Below, piece by piece: positions 9,178 to 17,301 of a stretch of 64,000 nucleotides of DNA (the first letter of the stretch is position 1; every line of letters begins with the position of its first letter). The notes under the pieces are model-generated. The model saw only the letters and a list, made by a program, of their open reading frames with translations. It ran no database searches and was not told the DNA's origin. Position numbers and translations under genes: made by a program. Source of the DNA: CAVXGU01 sp963761615 (GTDB taxonomy: Bacteria; Acidobacteriota; Vicinamibacteria; Vicinamibacterales; CAVVIG01); contig CAVXGU010000003.1 of assembly GCA_963761615.1 (NCBI GenBank), positions 1,364,001 through 1,428,000 of the forward strand, given 5' to 3'.

Positions 9178-9848
9178 TGGTGAGGACCCTCATCGCGACC
9201 GCGGCCGCCCTGAGCCTGGCGCAGGCTCCGGCGGTCTCGACCGCAGCACGATTTCGATCGGGAGGAGTTCCCGCGCTGCCGGCCTCGGTCGTCGGCGGCG
9301 GGGAGGTCTATCTTGAGGTGGCCGTCGATGCGAACGGACGCGTCACCGGCATCACGCCCCTCCGGACGACGCCGCCGTTCGCCGATCTGGTGACGGCGGC
9401 CGTCCGCGGATGGCAGTTCACGCCCGCCCTCCGCAGCGACACCGCCGTGCCCTCGACCGTTCTCGTCGCCGCGATCTTCCGGGCTCCCGTCGTCGCCGGA
9501 CCGACCATCGGCGAGGTGCCGCAGGACGTGGCGACCGGATCCGGCCGCACGGCGTATCCGGTGAGCACGACGATCCCGGTCTTCCCCCCCACGGCCCAGG
9601 CGAGCGGAGTCGTGCTGGTGGAGGCGAAGGTGGATTCGCTCGGCACGGTCGCCGACGTCATCCCAATCCGCTCGGCCCCTCCGTTCGACGAGCCGGCGAC
9701 TCAGGCGGTGCGCCAGTGGCGCTTCCGTCCGGCGCGCTTTGCCGGGGCGCCGACATCCACGTACGTCTACGTCATTCTCGGGTTTCCCCTTCCCGTGGTC
9801 GGAACGCCGACGCTCCCCGGGAATCCGCCTTCGTCGCCGCGCGACTGA
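9177..9848 (+). CDS. Exported protein with two TonB C-terminal-like domains
   Basis: A 223-residue protein with a signal peptide (MVRTLIATAAALSLAQAPAV). Two tandem TonB_C-like domains follow: the first has GEVYLEVAVDANGRVTGI and AVRGWQFTPAL, the second GVVLVEAKVDSLGTVADV and AVRQWRFRPARFAG. The repeat unit VDxxGxVxxxxPxRxxPPF is seen in both. There is no N-terminal TonB transmembrane/Pro-rich linker, so this is not TonB itself. Proteins of this kind are common in Acidobacteriota with unknown partners. Overlap with pncA suggests co-translation, but nothing in the protein ties it to NAD metabolism. Confidence 0.8.
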   Translation: MVRTLIATAAALSLAQAPAVSTAARFRSGGVPALPASVVGGGEVYLEVAVDANGRVTGITPLRTTPPFADLVTAAVRGWQFTPALRSDTAVPSTVLVAAIFRAPVVAGPTIGEVPQDVATGSGRTAYPVSTTIPVFPPTAQASGVVLVEAKVDSLGTVADVIPIRSAPPFDEPATQAVRQWRFRPARFAGAPTSTYVYVILGFPLPVVGTPTLPGNPPSSPRD

Positions 9849-9931
9849 CCGCCTGCCCCGGCACGGCCCATGCAGCGTGCCGGAGTGGCCTGGCGGGATG
9901 CCGACAAGCCGGCAGGGCCGGGGAGAGTGTC

Positions 9932-11948
9932 GTGGCACACCACGCATTCGGCGGCGGCGTACGCTTTCGTGACCGCACCGACGCGGGACGCCAGCTGGGC
10001 GCGGCGCTGGACGAATACGCCCGGCGTTCGGACGTCCTCGTGCTCGCGCTGCCGCGTGGCGGCGTGCCCGTGGCCCACGAGGTCGCGGCCAGACTCCAGG
10101 CGCCTCTCGATGTCTGGCTCGTGCGCAAGCTCGGAGTGCCCGGCCATCCCGAACTGGCGATGGGCGCCATCGCCGCGGGCGGCATCGAGGTCCTGAGCGA
10201 CGACCTGATCAAGACCCTCGACATCCCCCGGACGGTCGTGGAGCAGGTGGCCGTCCGAGAGCGCCTCGAGCTCGAGCGCCGGGATCGACTCTTCCGTGGC
10301 GACCGCGAGGCGCCCACGATCCGCGATCGCACGGTCATCCTCGTGGACGACGGCCTGGCCACGGGCGCCACGATGGAGGCCGCCATCCTGGCGCTGCGGC
10401 GCCTGCGCCCGGCGGCGGTGATCGCGGCGGCGCCGGTCGGCGCCGTCGAGACGTGTCGCCGGCTTCGGCAGTACGCCGATCGCGTCGTCTGTCCGGCGAC
10501 GCCTGACCCGTTCGATGCCGTCGGTCTTTGGTACGAGGACTTCACACAGACGACCGACGAGGAAGTGAGGCGGCTGCTGGCATCGCCCGCGGGGCCGGCC
10601 GCGAGGCCGGCGCCGCGCCACGCCGAGCCGGCAGAGGTCGTGCGGGCCCGGGCCGTGGCCCTGATCGGCGATCCCTCGCAGTACGACGAGCTCGTTCGCG
10701 GCGTCGCGGACGCGCGCGTCGTGCTCCTCGGCGAGGCGACGCACGGGACCCACGAGTTCTACCGCGAGCGGGCCTTCATCACGCGCCGGCTGATCGTCGA
10801 GCAGGGGTTCGCGGGCGTGGCGGTGGAGGCCGACTGGCCCGACGCGTACCGCGTGAACCGGTACGTGCGGGGCGTCGGGGCGGATGGCGATGCCGTCGAC
10901 GCCCTCGGCGATTTCGGCCGGTTCCCGACGTGGATGTGGCGCAACGCGGACGTGCTCGACTTCGTCGGATGGCTCCGCGAACACAACGACGGGCAGCCGG
11001 CCGACCGGCGCGCCGGCTTCTACGGTCTCGAATCTGTACAGCCTGCGCGCGTCGATGGAGGCGGTGCTCGCGTATCTGGACAAGGTGGACCCCGAGGCGG
11101 CGCAGCGCGCGCGCGTCCGCTACGGGTGCTTCGACCAGTTCGGGTCCGAGATGCAGGAGTACGGCTACCTGGCCTCGCTCGGTCTGCGCCCCACCTGCGA
11201 GCGCGAGGTCGTGGGCCAGTTGCTCGAACTCCACCGGCGCCGGACGGAGTATGCGAGTCGCGACGGCCGCGTCGCGCCGGACGAGTTCTTCTATGCCGAG
11301 CAGAACGCGAGGCTGGTGAAAAACGCCGAGGAGTACTACCGTGCGATGTTCGGCGGACGCGTCGAGTCGTGGAACCTGCGCGACCGCCACATGGCCGACA
11401 CGCTGGCCGAGCTGCTGACGTTCCTCGACCGGAGCCGGCCGGGCGCCCGACTCGTGGTCTGGGCGCACAACTCGCACTGCGGCGACGCGCGCGCCACGGA
11501 GATGGGCGACGCGGGGGAGTGGAACATCGGACAGCTGGCGCGGGAGGCCTACGGCAGCCGGGCCGTGCTCGTCGGGTTCACCACCTATGCCGGCACGGTG
11601 ACCGCCGCGTCCGAATGGGACGGCCCGGCCCGGCGCCGCCACGTGCGGGTGGGGCTGTCGGGCAGCTACGAGAAGCTGTTCCACGACGCGGGAACGCCCC
11701 GCATGCTGCTCCCGCTGCGGACGGATCTCGAACTCAGCGCGTCGCTCGCGCGGCCCCGCCTGGAACGGGCGATCGGCGTGCTGTACCTGCCCGAGAGCGA
11801 GCGCCGGAGCCACTATTTCCACGCGCGCCTGGCCGATCAGTTCGACTATGTCGTGCACGTCGACGAGACGCGCGCCCTCGAACCGCTCGAGCGGACGCCG
11901 CTCTGGGAAGCCGGCGAGGTCGCAGAGACCTATCCGTCGGGGCTTTGA
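9932..11948 (+). CDS. Phosphoribosyltransferase-erythromycin esterase fusion, one frameshift
   Basis: The corrected 671-residue product joins two domains. Residues 1 to about 215 are a type I phosphoribosyltransferase with LALPRGGVPVAHEVA, LVRKLGVPG and the PRPP loop ILVDDGLATGATMEAA (about 136-151). Residues about 235-671 are an erythromycin-esterase-like hydrolase: VVLLGEATHGTHEFY, VAVEADWPDAYRVNRYV, VVWAHNSHCGDA and ESERRSHYF. One extra G near 11030 breaks the frame between FYGL and NLYSLRASM. The GTG start at 9932 follows GGGGAGAG. The fusion and its linkage to an alpha/beta hydrolase and Hsp20 recur in environmental bacteria, but the substrate is unknown. Macrolide resistance should not be assumed. 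Confidence 0.85.
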
Positions 11949-11949
11949 A

Positions 11950-11976
11950 GGCACTGGAGGCACTGGAGGCACTGAG
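11950..11976. repeat. 9-bp tandem microrepeat (GGCACTGGA)
   Basis: About three copies of GGCACTGGA follow the stop of the fusion gene. A purine-rich run built from CCGAGAG units continues up to the next start codon. It is intergenic and does not look coding. Confidence 0.7.
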
Positions 11977-12039
11977 GAACGGACCGGACCCCAGAGCCCA
12001 GCGCCGAGAGCCCCGAGCCGAGAGCCGAGAGGAGACGCC

Positions 12040-12699
12040 ATGATCGCGGTACGAGTGCCGATCGGAGACACGTGGCTGCACGGCGACCTGGGTGTGCCGG
12101 AGAACATCGGCGGGCTGGTGCTGTTCGCCCACGGCAGCGGCAGCAGCCGCCACAGCCCGCGCAATCGCCACGTGGCCGACGTACTCCGGCGCCACGGGCT
12201 GGCGACGCTGCTGATCGATCTCCTCACGGCCCCGGAGGAGGAGCTGGACGAGCGCACGGCCGAGCTACGCTTCGACATCAACCTGCTCGCCGGGCGCCTG
12301 GTCGCGATTGTCGACTGGCTGCGCCGGCGGAAGGACACCGGCGCGCTGCCGATTGGTCTGTTCGGCGCGAGCACCGGCGGTGGGGCGGCGCTGGTCGCGG
12401 CGGCTGCGCGGCCGCAGGACGTGGCAGCGGTCGTCTCGCGCGGCGGCCGTCCCGATCTCGCCCGGTCCGCGCTGCGACTGGTCGCCTGTCCGACGCTGCT
12501 CATCGTCGGCGGACGGGACGCGGCCGTGATCGGCATGAACCGGGCGGCGATGGCGGAGATGCGAGGGCCGGTCGAGCTGCAGATCGTGCCGGGCGCGACG
12601 CACCTGTTCGAGGAGCCCGGCGCGCTCGATCGCGTCGCGAACCTGGCGGCCGACTGGTTCGGCCGCTATCTCGTGCACGTGGATCTTGCGAGGGCCTGA
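12040..12699 (+). CDS. Alpha/beta hydrolase, dienelactone-hydrolase-like
   Basis: A 219-residue soluble hydrolase. It has the oxyanion-hole motif LVLFAHGSGSSRHSPRN (about 26-42), a nucleophile elbow GLFGASTGGGAAL (Ser about 109), an Asp in IVGGRDAAVIG and the catalytic His in PGATHLFEEPG near the C-terminus, so the triad is complete. SPRNRHVADVLRRHG is typical of the subgroup linked to or fused with phosphoribosyltransferases. GAGAGGAG precedes the ATG. It follows the fusion gene by 91 nt and is probably part of the same stress-type cluster; its substrate is unknown. Confidence 0.85.
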   Translation: MIAVRVPIGDTWLHGDLGVPENIGGLVLFAHGSGSSRHSPRNRHVADVLRRHGLATLLIDLLTAPEEELDERTAELRFDINLLAGRLVAIVDWLRRRKDTGALPIGLFGASTGGGAALVAAAARPQDVAAVVSRGGRPDLARSALRLVACPTLLIVGGRDAAVIGMNRAAMAEMRGPVELQIVPGATHLFEEPGALDRVANLAADWFGRYLVHVDLARA

Positions 12700-12746
12700 T
12701 GCGGCAGGCCGGCCCGAGCGCCGGCCCGCCGGCCCCGGAGGGGCCG

Positions 12747-13295
12747 TCACACCGTCATCGGCGTCGCGGCCCGCCAGGTGCGGATGTTCATCGCGAGGGC
12801 GAGGAGCAGGGCCCCCGAGAGCAGGGCGTATGCGCCGAGCATCCACGAGAACATCGCCGTGCGCGGCAGCGTGGTCAGAACCGCGCCGAATACGAGCGAC
12901 AGGACGCCGCTCGCCGCCAGCAGCCATTCGCCTTCCACCATGGGCCCGCTGACGAGTTGTCGCAGCCGGATCGCGCCGACCAGTTCGAGCGCGCCCGTGA
13001 CGAGCGCCCACCCGACGATCAGGTACACGAAACCGTAGTCGGCGGCGGGCGGATACGCCCAGGTGAAGAGGCCGATGCTCGCGCCGACCACGCCCTCGAG
13101 GAACAGCGTCAACCAGCTCAGCGACAGGCCGGCGCCGATGGCGAACAACCCTTCGGCGATCGCGAAGACCGCGAAGAGCGACACGAGCAGTCCGAGCGCT
13201 GCCCCGGGCGACAGGAACACGGCCGCGCCGAACATCATGGCGACCACGCCCCGCAGGGCGACGATCCACCACCGATGAATCAGTTCATCGAACAT
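12747..13295 (-). CDS. HdeD-like membrane protein (DUF308 type)
   Basis: A 182-residue protein with six hydrophobic segments. It starts with MFDELIHRWWIVALRGVVAM, the usual HdeD entry, and continues with GAAVFLSPGAALGLLVSLF and paired repeats LFAIGAGLSL / IVGWALVTGALELVGAIRL. HdeD of enterobacteria is an acid-stress membrane protein of unknown mechanism. The gene starts 11 nt after the Hsp20 gene on the same strand, so both should share one transcript from the -24/-12 promoter at 13810-13825. Confidence 0.85.
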   Translation of the reverse strand: MFDELIHRWWIVALRGVVAMMFGAAVFLSPGAALGLLVSLFAVFAIAEGLFAIGAGLSLSWLTLFLEGVVGASIGLFTWAYPPAADYGFVYLIVGWALVTGALELVGAIRLRQLVSGPMVEGEWLLAASGVLSLVFGAVLTTLPRTAMFSWMLGAYALLSGALLLALAMNIRTWRAATPMTV

Positions 13296-13306
13296 GGCAG
13301 GCCTCC

Positions 13307-13750
13307 TCACGCAACTTTCACGTCGACGCTCTTGGGCATCGACTTCGCCGTTTTCGGCAGCGTCACGTTCAGGACACCGTCCTTGTACTCGGCGTGCACC
13401 TTCGAGGTGTCGACGTCGGTCGGCAGCGCGAAGCGTCGCTCGAAGTGCCCGTACGCGCGCTCGACCCGATGGAACTTCTTGCCTTTCTCCTCCTTCTCCT
13501 GGCGGCGATCGCCCGCCACCGTCACCACGTTCTCCTGGACCGTGACCTTGACGTCTTCCTTCTTCACCTCGGGGAGATCGGCCTTGATGACGTACTCGCC
13601 GTCGGTCTCCTGCAGATCCACCGCAGGCGACCAGTCGGCCAGAAAGGCCTCGCCTTCGGGGTGTGTTGACGGCTGGACGGCGAAGAGACGGTTCAGCCGC
13701 GACTGCATGTCGACGAGTTCGCCGAACGGATCCCAGCGAACGATGGCCAT
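13307..13750 (-). CDS. Small heat shock protein, Hsp20/alpha-crystallin family
   Basis: An ATP-independent holdase chaperone of 147 residues. The N-terminal arm MAIVRWDPFGELVDMQSRLN is followed by the alpha-crystallin domain (about 45-135) with PAVDLQETDGEYVIKADLP, VAGDRRQEKEEKGKKFHRVE, RAYGHFERRFALP and the C-terminal signature YKDGVLNVTLPK. A short KSVDVKVA tail closes it. AAAGGAGG lies 5 nt before the ATG. Upstream are an 8-bp inverted repeat (13768-13790) and a sigma-54-type promoter. The expected product of induction is this chaperone plus HdeD. Confidence 0.95.
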   Translation of the reverse strand: MAIVRWDPFGELVDMQSRLNRLFAVQPSTHPEGEAFLADWSPAVDLQETDGEYVIKADLPEVKKEDVKVTVQENVVTVAGDRRQEKEEKGKKFHRVERAYGHFERRFALPTDVDTSKVHAEYKDGVLNVTLPKTAKSMPKSVDVKVA

Positions 13751-13767
13751 TGCGTCCTCCTTTGCTG

Positions 13768-13790
13768 GTACGACCTGTTTCCGGTCGTAC
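13768..13790 (-). promoter_or_regulatory. Perfect inverted repeat / 5'-UTR hairpin of hsp20
   Basis: GTACGACC and GGTCGTAC form 8-bp perfect arms around a 7-nt loop. The element sits about 8 nt before the AAAGGAGG ribosome site and about 10-30 nt after the transcription start predicted from the -24/-12 element. It could be an mRNA hairpin or a DNA operator. The Shine-Dalgarno sequence is not inside the stem, so a simple thermometer is not obvious. Confidence 0.65.
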
Positions 13791-13809
13791 TCGTTCACGG
13801 AGCAGCGTG

Positions 13810-13825
13810 CGCAAGACAAGTGCCA
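13810..13825 (-). promoter_or_regulatory. Sigma-54-type (-24/-12) promoter of hsp20-hdeD
   Basis: On the minus strand the sequence reads TGGCAC, five bases (TTGTC), TTGCG. The invariant GG and GC are separated by exactly 10 nt, as RpoN promoters require. The expected start is about 12 nt downstream near 13799, which leaves a ~50-nt leader before the ATG at 13750. The match was made by eye; no activator site was identified. Confidence 0.65.
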
Positions 13826-13902
13826 GACGCGTCGGCGATGCAGCCCGGCGCGACGCTGAGCGGACCGCGGGCGGCCGCCGGGAAGCCGGCGCCGAAAGGA
13901 GG

Positions 13903-13908
13903 TACACT
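13903..13908 (+). promoter_or_regulatory. -10-like TACACT upstream of the aldo/keto reductase
   Basis: TACACT ends 10 nt before the ATG at 13919. An AAGGAGG at 13896-13902 overlaps it, so either the message is leaderless or the AAGGAGG is a distant ribosome site (16 nt from the ATG). Confidence 0.4.
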
Positions 13909-13918
13909 CGAAGGCATC

Positions 13919-14950
13919 ATGAGATTCCGACAGCTTGCTGACACGGGCCTCTTCGTGTCGGAATTGTGTCTCGGCACGATGACCTTCGGCGGACGAGGTC
14001 AGATGTGGGAAGTCATCGGCGGCCTCGAACAGGCCGACGTGGACGCCATCGTGCGCCGCGCCCTCGACGCGGGCGTCAACTTCGTCGATACGGCTGATGT
14101 GTACTCCGCCGGCGAGTCGGAGACGCAGCTGGGAAAGGCCCTGGAGGGGCGCCGCGGCGACGTGGTCCTGGCGACGAAGGTGCGCGGACGCACCGGCAAG
14201 GGGCCCAACCAGGTCGGCCTCTCACGGCTCCATATCGTCGAGGCGGTGGAGGCGAGTCTCAAGCGGCTCGGGACGGACTACATCGACCTGTACCAGATTC
14301 ACCGGCCGGATCCCTTCACCAACGTCGAGGACACGCTGCGCGCGCTCGACGACCTCGTGCGCGCCGGCAAGGTGCGTTACATCGGCTGCTCCAACCTGGC
14401 GGCGTGGCAGATCATGAAGGCGCTCGGCATCTCGAGGAGTCAGGGCCTCGAGCGGTTCCGGTCCGTGCAGGCGTACTACTCGCTCGCCGGGCGTGACGTG
14501 GAGCGCGAGATCCTTCCGCTCATCAAGGACCAGGGCCTCGGACTCCTCGTCTGGAGCCCGCTCGCGGGAGGTTTCCTCTCGGGCAAGTTCACGCGCGAGT
14601 CGGAGGGCACGGGCCGCCGCGCGACGTTCGACTTTCCGCCGGTCGACAAGGAGCAGGGCTACGCCGTCGTCGACGTCATGCGCGTCGTCGCCACGCGGCA
14701 TGGCGCCACGGTGCCGCAGGTCGCGCTGGCGTGGCTGCTCGCGCAGAGCCCGGTCACGAGCGTCATCATCGGTGTCCGCTCGCTCGCCCAGCTCGACGAC
14801 AACCTGAAGGCGATCGACGTTCCGCTGTCCGACGACGACTGCAAGGCGCTGGACGAAGCCAGCCGCCTGACGCCGGAGTATCCCGCGTGGATGGACGTGC
14901 TCTCCTCCGACAGGCGTCCTGGCGAGGAGCGCCGGTTCAGCCGGCGGTAG
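13919..14950 (+). CDS. Aldo/keto reductase
   Basis: An NADPH-dependent oxidoreductase of 343 residues in the YajO/YghZ-like group. It begins MRFRQLADTGLFVSELCLGT and has the tetrad Asp in NFVDTADVYSAGESE (Asp and Tyr), Lys in VVLATKVRG, and His in LYQIHRPDP. RYIGCSNLAAWQ and the cofactor region VIIGVRSLAQL are also present. The substrate cannot be told from sequence. It is divergent from hsp20, and the PGPGW gene follows after 3 nt. Confidence 0.92.
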   Translation: MRFRQLADTGLFVSELCLGTMTFGGRGQMWEVIGGLEQADVDAIVRRALDAGVNFVDTADVYSAGESETQLGKALEGRRGDVVLATKVRGRTGKGPNQVGLSRLHIVEAVEASLKRLGTDYIDLYQIHRPDPFTNVEDTLRALDDLVRAGKVRYIGCSNLAAWQIMKALGISRSQGLERFRSVQAYYSLAGRDVEREILPLIKDQGLGLLVWSPLAGGFLSGKFTRESEGTGRRATFDFPPVDKEQGYAVVDVMRVVATRHGATVPQVALAWLLAQSPVTSVIIGVRSLAQLDDNLKAIDVPLSDDDCKALDEASRLTPEYPAWMDVLSSDRRPGEERRFSRR

Positions 14951-14953
14951 CTG

Positions 14954-15178
14954 GTGGCGCGCAGGCAGCATCCCCTCGCCCTGGTGGGCGGATTCGCGCT
15001 GCTGGCCGCGGGCATTGCCATGCTCGTGTTACCCGGTCCGGGATGGGTGACGATTGCCCTCGGACTCGCGGTGCTGGCCAAGGAGTACGCGTGGGCTCGA
15101 TGGCTGCTGGCGCGCCTCAAGAAGACGGTCAAGTCCCTCGCGCCGTCCAAGCGCGGCTCGCCGCCGGACCCCTCCTGA
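14954..15178 (+). CDS. PGPGW-family small membrane protein
   Basis: A 74-residue protein with one or two hydrophobic segments (LALVGGFALLAAGIAMLV) followed by the family-defining LPGPGWVTIALGLAVLAKEY and a basic tail (ARLKKTVKSLAPSKRG). The function of the family is not known. A GTG start is used, 3 nt after the reductase stop, implying co-transcription. It ends 13 nt before the convergent membrane protein gene. Confidence 0.8.
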   Translation: MARRQHPLALVGGFALLAAGIAMLVLPGPGWVTIALGLAVLAKEYAWARWLLARLKKTVKSLAPSKRGSPPDPS

Positions 15179-15191
15179 CCGGCTGCGGCGC

Positions 15192-17246
15192 CTACGTCGT
15201 CCCCCTTCCGGCAGCGGCCGCTCGCCGCAGCCCCGCCGGCACCTGCCAGAGCCTGTAGGTCTTCGAAGCGAAGACCGGCACCAGGCGCGACAACACGCCC
15301 GGCTGAATCCTGTCCGTGCCGAGGCGCTCGACGACGTACGTCACGCGGTAGCGCGCGAGCAGGTCGAGATCCTGCGCGAGCTCGCCGGGACCGGCGGTTG
15401 CTTTTCGCGAGAAGAAGCGGTTGATCGCGTCGGCGCGCTGCGCCGCGAGGTCGGCCTGCTCGCCTGCCCACCCGAGCGCGACCCGCCGTTCCGACACGAT
15501 GCTCAGGAGCGATGGCGGCCCGGGATGGCTGTGAAGGATGACGGTGGTCTCCGGGTCGCAGGTCGAGAAGAACGCGGCGAGCCGCAAATCGTCGGCATCC
15601 AGCGCGGCGAGCGGCGCCTCGTGGCGAGCCTCGTCCTCGACGGCGAAGTAGTGGATCGTGACCGGCAGCGCCGCCGCGACGAGGACGGCGACCAGGGCCC
15701 AGCGGCCCCACCCGGGGGCGCGATCGCGCGGCATCACGCCGGCGATGGTGAAGGGCCAGAGCAGGAAGAGCGCGAGCTGGTACGGCTGGAGCTCATCGGG
15801 GTGGGGGATGATCGTCACCACCGTGGGCACCAGGAGGCCGACGACGACGGCCCACGCCAGCACGGTCCACAACGGCTCCGGCTGACGGCCGAGGAGGCTC
15901 CGCCACACGGCGGGCAGCCCCAGGCAGCGCACGCCCAGGCCGAACAGGAAGAAGATCGCCGTCACGATCGTGAAGCCGATGAAGAACGTCTTCCCGTTCG
16001 GCCCGACCGCGTTGAGAATCGCGGCGTAATCCGACATCAGCGTGCCCTTGAGCAGCATGCGGTGCGGCATGTCCAGCCAGGCGAACTGGATGACGGTGCG
16101 CGTGTCGGAGCCGTTGCTGGCGATCCAGTAGAGCCAGGGCAGCGAGACGAGCACCGCGAGCACGCTCACGGCGGCGAGGCGTCCTGCCGCCGGCCGGTCC
16201 CGGCGCAGCCAGCACACGACCGCGGCGAGTCCGAGCGCGGGCACGATCACGGCATACGCGAACACCTTGAACATCAGCAGCGTGGCGATCGCGAGCGCGG
16301 CCGCGGCCGCCGACCGCCTGGGCTGCGACTCGCGGCCGACGAGCCAGAGCGCGGCGAAGAGCACCGCCAGCGCGGCCGTCCAGGTATTGAAGTAGATCCA
16401 CGTCGCCGACGGCGCCATGAACAGGCTCGACCAGATCTGCGTGTCGTACCGGACCGTCTTCGGAATGGCGTAGGCGGCGACGTAGGCGAACCCCTCGCCG
16501 GTGAAGACCAGGAACGCGGCGACGGCTGCCACGCTGCGCGAGGCCAGCCGGGAGAAGAGCGCGAAGGCCGCCCACACGGCGGCGAGCGTGAACGCCGGCC
16601 AGCCGAAGCGCACGGTGGTGTCGAGCACCGGCACACCCGTGAACACGTGGGCAAGGGCCAGCAGCAGGTGCGGGTAGTAGGAATAGATGAAGGGCGCTCC
16701 GCCGAGGAACGGCGCCCGCGGGGGCACGGTGTGCGCGAGCTCGCCGACGATGGCCGCGTAGTAGGTGACGTCCTCCATGTCGTAGCCGCCGAACACCGCG
16801 ACGCCGTCGGGTCCGGTGGCCAGGCGCGCGTGGACCAGGAACGCCGAGATGCCGAGGAAGACCACGGTGAGGGCGAGGTACCAGGGCCACGCCGTCCCGC
16901 GGCCGCGACGACTCGACACGCCCCGGCGCCAGACGACGGCCATCGCGCCCGCCGACGCGAACGCCAGCGGGGCGAACAGCGCGCCGGCGTGCAGCGTGGC
17001 GAGCAGATAGGCCGAGAGCGGTGCGATCGCGAAGCCGACCCCGATCGCGACGGCGAGGGCGTCCCACGGGTCCGTATCCCCCGTGAGCACCGGCAGCACG
17101 ATCGCGCCCGGGCCGAATGTGAAAACCGCGAACGTGAGGGGGAAGAGCAGGCCGGGTGGGAGGACGTGGGCCGTCGTCCGGATGACGGCCCACAGCACCA
17201 GACCGCCGAGCGCGCCGAGGAAGGCGGGGAGTTTCCTGGGAGCCAT
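15192..17246 (-). CDS. Polytopic membrane protein, GT-C glycosyltransferase-like
   Basis: A 684-residue protein with many hydrophobic segments and a C-terminal soluble part of roughly 130 residues (from about AVEDEARHEAPL). Features include GGYDMEDVTYYAAIVGEL (about 180), FIYSYYPHLLLALAHVF and NTWTAALAVLF. The layout (Asp in an early extracytoplasmic loop, many TM helices, globular tail) resembles GT-C enzymes that use polyprenyl-phosphate sugars, but no diagnostic motif is decisive. It is divergent from a second membrane protein at 17302. Confidence 0.65.
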   Translation of the reverse strand: MAPRKLPAFLGALGGLVLWAVIRTTAHVLPPGLLFPLTFAVFTFGPGAIVLPVLTGDTDPWDALAVAIGVGFAIAPLSAYLLATLHAGALFAPLAFASAGAMAVVWRRGVSSRRGRGTAWPWYLALTVVFLGISAFLVHARLATGPDGVAVFGGYDMEDVTYYAAIVGELAHTVPPRAPFLGGAPFIYSYYPHLLLALAHVFTGVPVLDTTVRFGWPAFTLAAVWAAFALFSRLASRSVAAVAAFLVFTGEGFAYVAAYAIPKTVRYDTQIWSSLFMAPSATWIYFNTWTAALAVLFAALWLVGRESQPRRSAAAAALAIATLLMFKVFAYAVIVPALGLAAVVCWLRRDRPAAGRLAAVSVLAVLVSLPWLYWIASNGSDTRTVIQFAWLDMPHRMLLKGTLMSDYAAILNAVGPNGKTFFIGFTIVTAIFFLFGLGVRCLGLPAVWRSLLGRQPEPLWTVLAWAVVVGLLVPTVVTIIPHPDELQPYQLALFLLWPFTIAGVMPRDRAPGWGRWALVAVLVAAALPVTIHYFAVEDEARHEAPLAALDADDLRLAAFFSTCDPETTVILHSHPGPPSLLSIVSERRVALGWAGEQADLAAQRADAINRFFSRKATAGPGELAQDLDLLARYRVTYVVERLGTDRIQPGVLSRLVPVFASKTYRLWQVPAGLRRAAAAGRGTT

Positions 17247-17284
17247 CGCGCGGTGCGCGGATTCTAGCATGCGAGCGGCGATGG

Positions 17285-17290
17285 TACACT
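17285..17290 (+). promoter_or_regulatory. -10-like TACACT upstream of the 17302 gene
   Basis: TACACT ends 11 nt before the ATG at 17302. This placement matches other genes in the window and favours 17302 over the in-frame ATGs at 17269 and 17281. Confidence 0.4.
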
Positions 17291-17301
17291 CGCTCGACGC
17301 G

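Noticed and set aside
9932..11948. Macrolide resistance gene call for the esterase-like domain
   Set aside because: The domain belongs to the broad erythromycin-esterase superfamily and is fused to a phosphoribosyltransferase. Sequence similarity at this level does not support a resistance phenotype.
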